Shown here in pieces: positions 55,776-64,000 of a stretch of 64,000 nt of DNA. The position numbers and the translations under genes were made by a program. How positions within the stretch are numbered: the first letter of the stretch is position 1; every line of letters begins with the position of its first letter. The notes under the pieces were generated by a model. The model made no database searches. It was not told the origin of the DNA and worked only from the letters and a program-made list of their open reading frames with translations. The stretch comes from Mactra quadrangularis (taxonomy: Eukaryota; Mollusca; Bivalvia; Venerida; Mactridae), in NCBI GenBank assembly GCA_025267735.1, contig CM046303.1:34758380-34822379 (forward strand). Direction: 5' to 3'.

Positions 55776-56015
55776 CTAAACCGTAGTACTTTTGTCGGGA
55801 CGAGCCTCAATCTCTTCCGGGACATCAGTTGTATTAATCCTGTCATGGGGACCCAGGGCTGGTTCCGTTGTTGTAGGGTTTTGAGCCCAGCCAGTTACAC
55901 CAGGCCTGGCTGATAAACTAGGCATGGCAGTTACTCTTGTATAAATAGATGGTCTCTCCCTGGGTGCCAGGTAACCTAGTGGAAGATTATAGTTTTGCAT
56001 CGGCATAATATGCCC
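55776..56015 (-). CDS. Terminal exon of a paralogous low-complexity host protein
   Basis: Acceptor ATGTTTTACAG precedes 56,015. The frame runs 79 codons to TAG at 55,776. It encodes GHIMPMQNYNLPLGYLAPRE, a middle section (TRVTAMPSLSARPGVTGWAQ), then PTTTEPALGPHDRINTTDVP and EEIEARPDKSTTV. The last ~28 residues match the plus-strand exon at 26,653 with few changes, so both come from one gene family and this block is under constraint or recently duplicated. Here the protein ends cleanly after STTV, giving the likely ancestral C-terminus. It lies 2.4 kb upstream of, and on the same strand as, the P/Q/R-rich gene, so it could be an alternative last exon of one transcription unit or a separate gene. 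Upstream exons were not identified. Confidence 0.62.
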   Translation of the reverse strand, partial: GHIMPMQNYNLPLGYLAPRERPSIYTRVTAMPSLSARPGVTGWAQNPTTTEPALGPHDRINTTDVPEEIEARPDKSTTV

Positions 56016-57343
56016 CTGTAAAACATCATACAGAGAAAAATGGTCATAGTATATAAATTATAAGCTTTAGTTTTAAACAATGGTTGATCTTTAGCTTTTT
56101 CGTTCGTATAAGGTATTCAACGTCCATGATTGCATTAAAACAATATTCATTAAAATCTGACTATTGAGAATGGTAGTCTATTTTCTTAACCAATTGTCCG
56201 ATTTCAAATGCTAAACTTTGTATCATTACGAAAAAAACCCACTTTTTCTAAGTTATTTATTTGTGATTTACATTACATCGATTTGTGATTTCATTTTATG
56301 ATGATCAAGAAAATAAAAGCATCACTGGGAGAATATTTGAGACCAAATGGCAGAATCGCGAATTCGATGAGCATGCGCACTTCAAATGTAATATTTAAAT
56401 TAATTTTCTTGCCAATTAATCATTCGATACACCAATAATGTTGCTTTTAAGATTTGTGTCATGGTTTTTTGTGTAATAACTTATTTTATTGTTCTTTGTA
56501 AAACATGCATTGCGTTAATCGACATTGAAGCGTGTACATTTATAAGCTAAGATTGTAATGTTTGAATGTCAGTTTTATGTTTTATGTCAGAACAGCACCA
56601 AACTCAACATACATTTTGGAAAATAATTATGTCATTTAACACTTTCATAAAAGTCCACATATTTGAAGTAAACTGTTCATGCTGCCTTTAAAATACTTTC
56701 ACAGTCATTTACTATATTTGCTTCTTATTATTCATTTGGTTGGCTAAATCTCGCCAAAACTTGTTTTAATGTTGCTTGAAATAAGTTTTAGGTCACAAAC
56801 GTAACAGTAATTATGGTTTATATGTCACACTGGCTTGATATAAAACTCAAAATTTTATATTTTATTTAAATTAAATATTTACGTCATGATATGCGATGAC
56901 ACTGAGGTATTCAGAAAGTTGACAAATAACTGAAACGCTGTCACACTACATAATATTATTATTTCACAGCTTAACTACAACACAACACAAATATGATATT
57001 CCAACTCAAACAGGTTGATATGAAACACGTGATTTCCGGTTATGATTTTTTAGTCGCCATTTTTAATGAATCGTTCTACCAGAACTTCTAAATCACACGA
57101 GACGTCGTTCTCGCGTTGTTTCCAACATGAACATTATTACTGTAGGATGTTTTATTTTGCAGTAACAGCTAAGCAGAAAAATCGTTTATATTTTAAATAT
57201 CAGGTAAGATAAGTTAAAACTTGTTCAGACGAAAACTGGTAAAACCTGAGCATTCAAAAAGGCTACCGCCTACCGGAAGTAAACGTTTTCATTTATCATT
57301 TTCATCCACTGGCTGTCGACACGGTCCCAAATCAAATATACTG
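56016..57343. other. Non-genic stretch
   Basis: It should contain upstream intron or exons of the 55.8-kb gene, but I found no exon with supported splice sites. Confidence 0.4.
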
Positions 57344-57345
57344 TA

Positions 57346-57706
57346 CACTGCCCTCCAAAAGTTTCTTCACAGTATAATTAATTGTACTGCTACAAAAGCC
57401 AAGATTGCAGAACTATTATATCATTGTTAATTTAGTTATTTATTGATGCCATGGATACGAAATTTCTGCGGGTACATTTCATTTTCGAGGTGCAGCAAAA
57501 GTTATCTATCAGTCTCCCAAACTATGGTTAATGTACCACAATAAGCCTGATCAAGTTTGAGATATTTCACATCTAAAAGAAAAGTGCACTAATTTCAAAA
57601 ACAAAATAAAAATTCATCTAACAAAAATTTGCTTTTACAACTTTTTAAAACTCCATTGAGGACATTGTAAATTGTAAATTTGTGAAGGAACTTTTGGAGG
57701 GCAGTG
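57346..57706. mobile_element. 361-bp Tc1/mariner-type MITE
   Basis: The inverted ends CACTGCCCTCCAAAAGTTTC (left) and GAACTTTTGGAGGGCAGTG (right) match at 18 of 19 positions. Both sides are flanked by TA (57,344-57,345 and 57,707-57,708). The CACTGCC..CCAAAAGT end is typical of Tc1-like elements. No transposase. Confidence 0.88.
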
Positions 57707-57708
57707 TA

Positions 57709-60502
57709 TATACATATAGAATATATTACTAGAAATAATAGTAATTAACCAAGTGCATTTAGAAGTCAATAATTCTATTTCACCGATTTATACATGCACG
57801 TATAGCTAAGATTTTGCTCTTTCGAATGACGCCAGCATCTTTTGCATACGTCGAGTAATAAGGTCGAAGGGTGATATAAAACACAACAATTTTAGCCAAT
57901 AGAAATGTCGGGTTTTGTAATTTAACCAATCTGATTAAAACCCGATCTAAAATTTTCCGCTCCCCAACTCGCTAATTTAGATCTGGCCGTTTTCAAACAA
58001 GGGTCACTCACGTTCAGGTGACCTTTTCTCATTATAATATTCAGGACGAAATTGTTATGATTAGTAACTTGTTTACATCGTCTACGTCACGCAATTTAAA
58101 ATGAACCGTCCAATCGCAGACTTTAAATAATACCGCTGTTAAATTAGCTCGCAAACCTTTGTCTAAAAATAGAAATTACAAAATCAAAATGTTATAGATA
58201 GTGTTTCGTCTAGATGAAAATTACGCATTGATTGGTCGACATAAAGGTCATCTCGACGTGACCCTTCATTGAGATCTTAGAGATCTTGTACGACAATGCT
58301 CTACAGGATATCTGTTTACGGAGATTGTAATTTAACCTAATGCATAATATTTATAATTAGGACAAATATGCGTTTTATTATTAACAATTCTTTCTTTCCT
58401 TGTTTATATACTTATAGGTTACTTTTTTGTAATTTGAGTTAATAATATATATTGTATTGTATTGTATTGTATTTATTACATTATTATTAATTTCATCTGT
58501 CAATAATAACTGTCAATTATAAAATCACTTAACGTATACCAGCGATACGAATAAAGGTATTGTAAAAGCATTGTTATGTTTAAACATATATCAAGATGTT
58601 TGAACATGTACGAATACAAGGAGGATGTATGCAGCGTTATTTTGTGTTAGTCATTTCTGTTACATTTATACTAATGATTGAAATAAAACAAGCATTGTTC
58701 AGGAAATATAATGCAACCGTTTGATTTTCTTGTTCATGGCTTGTATTTTACATGCTTTCGTGATACGTTTTATTCACGCGTAAAGTAACCAGCATTTTTA
58801 CATAAAAAACGTCCAACGAAATCAATTGATTGTCGATTCATAAACCTAATTGTTAACAGTCTAAAGCTGGTTCTTTGCAAATGTATTGTTTAGACACATT
58901 AACCAATGGATGTACAACACGCTGCTGTATCAAAACACTATACATATTTTTATAAAACTTGTCCTATGTACGGATCCAAAACCGGTCGACTTTGCGTTTA
59001 GCAACATACAATGAACATGCAATTTATGGGCATTGCTGGGTGGCATAGCAGAACCAATAAATGTGTCAAAAGAACCAAATCAGGTGGTACTAGTAATTTG
59101 CGTTTTGCAACGGTCTTTCTAATTTACTGAAGGGGACATTCGGCTTTATTAATAAATTAACGTTGATATTGTTGTACATTTACTCGTATTATTGGGAAAA
59201 AATGATCAAAGACCTGAATATTATGTTCAAGAAAGCCACAAACAAAATTTCATACATTTAAATCCTGACTCGACTTTTGTTTAGATACTTTAAACAACAA
59301 CACTTCGGTACATCTATATCCGCTGTGGTCAAACACTTGGCGTTTATATCTTGTACTTGGGGTTCATTTAAGTAATAATAAAAATTGTGTTTGTTTGAAG
59401 TAAATTTTGTAAACGATTTAAGACAAGTTAACAAGCACGGTTTTAAAAAGAATAAAGATTTAAACTGTTGCACGTGGTAACTAAATTCATTTTAGTCAGG
59501 TGCGTTTTATAACAAACAATGAAATATACATATAGACACAAAACGCTGTCGTTTGAAACATTGACTGTTTTACTGTTCAAAGTAAATTTGGTTTTTAATC
59601 TCAAAAAAAAAACACGCCGTTGATCAAATACTTCTGTAATTTAAACTTGTTTTTTAAAACCAAACAGACGCAATAAATCCTACCGGTCCATACTAGTTCT
59701 GCAGCTGTAGAATATTGTGTTTAAAGGAATAACTTAGAGGTGTCTATCTTTTAAAAAAAGTATAAACACGAGCTTTGGTGCGCGTAGGAATTAAATCAAA
59801 TGAGAAACTATGATTTATTATACGATAAAACATAGACAATTGTAAGTAAATTCAACAGAAAAAAAACTATTACTAGAAATGAAACATTAAGTAGAGCTGC
59901 AGCGTGTTCAGTAACGTCTGTTAGCTAACGTTACATATACGGGAAAACTCAACCCAAAGACAACTCAACCTGTGGATAACTCAACTCAAAGTTGTGACAA
60001 CTCAACCCGTTAGTAGGGGATAGAGTTGTATCGGGTTGAGTTGTCTTCTGGTTGAGTTGTTCCGACTCTAGCGTTACGGAACGTTACGGAACGTTTGAAC
60101 AGACGTAACGCACGCTAATGACGGACATAACGTAACGTCGTAATTTGACGTTATTATAGCTTTAAAGAAGCGTTTTTATCAAACGTAACAACTTTATTAC
60201 GCTATGCTTTATTAATGGACTAACAAACATATAATGAAGTTAATTATTTCATTTAATTTTCACATTTAGTTCATTGTATAGTACTAATCATATAATACAA
60301 AAAAATATTAAGTCTATTATCACACTCGCTCATTAACTCATTCATTCACTCACGCATTCACTCATTCAAAAGCATTACTAATAATCTAAATAATATAATC
60401 ATAGTGATCAAAAGTGAGCACGTGAATTATATATCAGCAAACTGGCATTTTTTTCAACGAAAGATGATTTCAGTCCTTAATATAGTTTATTCACATAAAT
60501 GT
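57709..60502. other. Non-genic stretch with short simple repeats
   Basis: It holds a TATTG microsatellite (about 58,444-58,472) and AAAACCCGATCT-type unique text. No gene, exon chain or TIR pair recognised except the inverted repeat at 59,910-60,150. Confidence 0.45.
59910..60150. repeat. Inverted repeat built on ACAACTCAACC
   Basis: AAGACAACTCAACC and CAACTCAACCCG at the left are mirrored by CGGGTTGAGTTGTC and TGGTTGAGTTGT at the right. GTAACG-type words flank both sides. The right end shares CGCTAATGACGGACAT with 29,253. Probably a small uncharacterised MITE. Confidence 0.5.
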
Positions 60503-63500
60503 TTAAAGACATTTCAAAATTAATCTGTGCAGACTATCCGGAACGGTTACAATATTTGCATTACCAAAATCAGTACATATGTATATTACACTCTCAGCTG
60601 GCACTGCACATCTCATATTTTTAACTAATTTCATTAAACTACTTTCTTTATCAGTCTGAAAATAATACCCTTCAATGATTTTACGATCTGGAGGATAAGT
60701 ACATCCCCATTTGTCAGTCATTTTCTTTTTAGTTGTTTTCACAGTTGTTGATGCGCGCACTAAATAATATGGGAATGTGTTGTCGTCTGCTCTAACTGCA
60801 AAAACCATGCCTGGAAATACAAGATCAAATACGTGCGGATCTTCACTAAGCTGTTCATTTTGCTCACACAAAACGTTAGAGTCTCTATTAGTAGATTTCA
60901 TGGTAAGTTCTCTGCACGACCCAATAAATACTTCATTTGAACAGGATCTGTACTTACCTAATAAACAATTGTCACAGTTATAACATGATAAATTGCGGGA
61001 CAATAACTTGCCAACATTTTCATTGATAACTTGATGTATTTTTCTATTATCTTTTATTGGTAAAAAGTAGGGATTAAACGATGATCGAGTATAATCGAAA
61101 ATCGATCGTTTGCAGGAGAATCGGCGACAATCGATTACAAATATATAATAATCGATTGTCGCTAGTTTTTGGTAGTTTATCTGTCTGTATCTGTATCTGT
61201 ATCTTTACGACGCAGAGACCACTGGTTTATTTCCATTATATATACTCACTGCCGCCGACGCCGCGCAGGGCTCGGCCGCGAGGGCGAAAATGTCGCATTG
61301 TGTGTTACTATATCGCCCTGTCAAAACACCAAGGATAAGTCCACTTCGCCGAGTATTTCCAATTTCGGAGATTGAATAATATCGTGAGGACGTCAATTAT
61401 TGATTACGCTCCGCCTAGTTTACACCCACAGCAAATCAGAGCGTCGTTTCTCAACATCGAAAGTCGATTAGCCATAAGGATCGACAGTACGTAATAATCT
61501 AGCAGACTCCAGTAAAACGTTGCCTTAGGCAGTTTTATGACTAGCTAATTATGTTTATGACACGTCGGCGAGGATTAAATAACATGCTTGACCCACTTAT
61601 TGTACCCCTAACTTAAACAATACAATGTGCAGTCGGCCATGCGAAAGGGTAGAGGCTTGCGGAAGCGAGGTTTTCACATGTTCCCAAGACAATGCTAGCA
61701 TACCATTTTCCCCTCGTAAAATCATTTGCCGCGTATTTTATCAAAAGAAGAAAAAGTTTAATTGTAAGTGTTTAGTCTGAAAACGACACAATAAATGACA
61801 AAATATGTTACTAAAAATACATTCGTTACGTCATGGACACTATCCATGCGCTCGCTATTTGTGACAATGGTAACCAGTTCACACATTAATCGATACGCTT
61901 ATCACTCAATTAGCAAAGCAGTCAAATTTTAGTTTACAAACAATTCCATTTGTCTCATATTGGGAACGAAACGAATTAAGTTAATTTCCGTTAACAGTCC
62001 GTTCTTTCACTACTAGTCGAATATTACGAGAGTACACTATATAATGATATATTGTGGCTATTAAATGCAGAAATTAAAACCCAGTTCATTTCACAATGAT
62101 TTCTCAATTACACAATTGATCAGATCATATATTTGACCTGAAAAAAAGCGATGGACTCGTGAAACATTCGTCCTCGATAACTTTCGTACCCGGGTCCGAT
62201 CGTTATATTTTTTGAGTGAGAAAAAAATCAAATTTAAGCAAAGTTAAATATGTACAAAAATACAAATTAAAACCATAATTTGATCACTAATATTCTTGAA
62301 TTGATAAATACTTCACTGTAGCAGTGAAGACTGATACACAATAATAATTATTAGGTAAAATTGCATTTTAATCTTTGAAATGATTTCAATACAATTATTA
62401 GCTAATGAAGGCACAAAGTCAATGAAAGATGCTTTCATTTGCATAGTACAAATAGATTAAATGAATTCAAGATACAATTAACAGCAAGTCACATAATTTT
62501 ATTACTTTGACCACCATATAATAAACAATATACTGGAAAAGAAATACATCAGCAAATCTATTGTGATCACTAGGTTATAGTTCAATGAAATTTGGTGTTC
62601 TAGTAGAACAAAAGTATTTCAAACTAATGATGGCTGTTATAAACTGTTATATATATATATTGTTCATTTATGTCATACATTAAAAAAACATGGATTATGA
62701 ATACACTGTAAACAAATATATTGAACACATTGAATAAATACAAGAATGAAGCAATGTTATCCCAAACATGATAGTTCACCTTTTTGCATGAGTGGAAGGA
62801 AGTGTGCCCAATCCTTAACCCTCATGTGTAGCTTACTAATAAGTTGTAATATTGCATTTATACAATTATCTGTCATCAATTCTATTGATGTGCGAATTTT
62901 TACTGTTATTGTTAATGTTTCGATTATATAATCGAAGATTGATCGAAAAGGGTTGTCCGATTATTTCCGATGATCGATTATGATTTTTTTCCGATTATGA
63001 AACCCTAGTAAAAAGGACCGCTCAGGTCTGTCACGTTCAATTTCATTAAGCAGTCGAAAAATCCTTCTAGTACATACAGCTTTTTCTTTGGGCGTTGTCA
63101 ATCTTTCAGAAGCAAAACAAAATAAGTCTTCTGCTATTTGGATTGTATGTGTTCCTCTTAGAACAGCCAGGTCTGCCATTCTTTTAATAAACCCGCCTGC
63201 TGCATCGTGCGGCCCTCGACCATGTGAGGTTTCAAAAAAATTTCGTATGTACCTTTCATCCCTAAGTCTTCACGTGAATAACTAAGATCTCCTGTAAAAC
63301 CACAATGAATATAGCGGTAAAACAACTACTAAGCACATACTTTCGTCAGTGACTGACAACTATCCTACATAATTAAGAATCATTAGTAGTAATGAGGATA
63401 ACCGTAGTAGTAGTGATTGCTATTATATATACGTGACGTCGTTACCACCAATACTAACTGAAGATAGCATCTAACAATTTGGGGGTTAAACTAATGTTTT

Positions 63501-64000
63501 ATCTTATCTATATTTATCTAAATGAAAAATAATAAAATTTGGTACAGCGAGTAGATATTTTATATTTTTTGTATATATACATGTATATATTATATTTTAA
63601 ATTCTTTAATACTCACCAAGACAATGACAACTCTTGTATTGACAACTACATCCGTCTGTGAACTCATTCACCACTTCAATTCTCTTGTCAACCGATCTTA
63701 AGTACTGCATGACTAATTTCTGAACTGAGTGGGTGAAGTGGTGGTCATGGCGAGTGTCAGGACTGAAAACAATAAATTGTTCTGTTACGATGTGCGGTTC
63801 ATCCTCAGTGCTGTCGATCCCATCCACCTCAAGGACAGAGTGCCTGTGTATTATAGAAACATGCAAGGAAACTTCCACTTTTTGGAAGTAGGATGATTGT
63901 ATTTCTTCTTTACTGTGACATTTATAGTTCTCACTGTAGTCATGCAAAATCGTGCATTGACCCACTGGCAATGTTTTTGTGATACATTTTAACTGTTTAC
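60503..64000 (-). CDS. Transposase-like protein of an uncharacterised family, C-terminal part, interrupted
   Basis: The 5' exons lie beyond the right edge. Exon A is 64,000-63,617 with donor G|GTGAGT. Exon B is 63,291-60,503 (acceptor GGTTTTACAG), interrupted by the hAT element at 61,068-63,007. Exon A has ILHDYSENY, IVFSPDTRHDHHF and FTDGCSCQYKS. Exon B starts GDLSYSREDLG and continues FFETSHGRGPHDAAGGFIKR; beyond the insertion come SCYNCDNCLLGKYRSC (a likely zinc site) and a mixed domain ending LILKCL. The D..ENY, TDG..QYK and HG.GP.D..GG.(I/V)KR motifs recur, to my recollection, in many unnamed cnidarian, mollusc and fish proteins. The spaced acidic residues suggest an RNase H-fold transposase, which is inference. 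Frame is lost by one base at a T7 run (A7 on plus, 63,234-63,240). Excising the hAT with one target repeat leaves the frame open, so the gene was coding-competent there before insertion. Confidence 0.75.
61068..63007. mobile_element. 1.94-kb non-autonomous hAT element inside a coding exon
   Basis: Ends TAGGGATTAAACGATGATCG (left) and, read inward from the right, TAGGGTTTCATAATCG. Subterminal CGATYATCG palindromes occur in both. GTAAAAAG is exact at 61,060-61,067 and 63,008-63,015, the 8-bp duplication expected of hAT. The interior has no transposase. The perfect duplication and disrupted exon indicate recent movement, so an autonomous hAT is probably elsewhere in the genome. Confidence 0.93.
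63311..63412 (-). mobile_element. Second SINE-like repeat, copy B (in the intron)
   Basis: It is collinear with the body of 42,313-42,400: shared CAACTACTA, GTCAGTGACTGACAACT, TCCT(A/G)CATAAT and ATAACCGTAG. The tRNA-like head is absent. It lies inside the 325-bp intron between exons A and B of the transposase-like gene. Confidence 0.6.

Overview
The window is eukaryotic, AT-rich, intron-bearing metazoan DNA dominated by mobile elements. Intact tRNA-derived SINEs whose body resembles the Meta-type domain of molluscan SINEs, L1/Tx1-like and CR1-like LINE remnants, and long microsatellites point to a marine invertebrate. A mollusc, probably a bivalve, is the best guess. That guess rests on repeat style and not on a diagnostic gene.

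Layout. 1-1,620: ~370-bp satellite. 2.8 kb: a young SINE. 5.7-7.0 kb: a MITE and two short tandem arrays. 7.3-14.0 kb (minus): a 1,268-residue LINE ORF2 (endonuclease plus reverse transcriptase) and, 2 kb upstream of it, an L1-type ORF1. 14-19.7 kb: nearly empty. 19.8-22.5 kb (minus): a second LINE (ORF1 plus the start of ORF2) whose 3' part is replaced by a SINE, with 48-bp monomers upstream. 22.5-25.6 kb: a 3.1-kb inverted-repeat element. 26.7 kb (plus): one exon of a low-complexity host protein. 28.1 kb: a hAT MITE.

30.1-40.5 kb is a 10.4-kb unit bounded by ~2-kb inverted arms with matching ends and a possible 4-bp target duplication. Its arms carry a short ORF, a 36-bp minisatellite and (GAGT)n arrays. 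Its centre holds a previously hidden chain of six phase-compatible minus-strand exons. 40.6-42.0 kb (plus): a basic N-terminal exon and an intronless SGNH/GDSL-type hydrolase ORF. 44.4-46.8 kb: a CACTG-ended element with 550-bp terminal inverted repeats and a 5-bp duplication. 46.7-53.3 kb (minus): a spliced P/Q/R-rich host gene whose stop codon lies inside that element. 50.5 kb: a 5'-truncated LINE tail. 55.8 kb (minus): a terminal exon sharing a conserved C-terminus with the 26.7-kb exon. 60.5-64.0 kb (minus): the C-terminal part of a transposase-like gene, interrupted by a 1.94-kb hAT element with a perfect 8-bp target duplication and by a likely one-base frameshift.

How it fits together. 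Most coding sequence belongs to selfish elements. The likely host genes are the P/Q/R-rich gene and the two exons sharing the TTDVPEEIEARPDKS C-terminus. Several elements have altered host or older transposon genes: a stop codon supplied by a terminal repeat, a disrupted coding exon, and a LINE-SINE chimera. No rRNA or functional tRNA gene, CRISPR array or virus was recognised.
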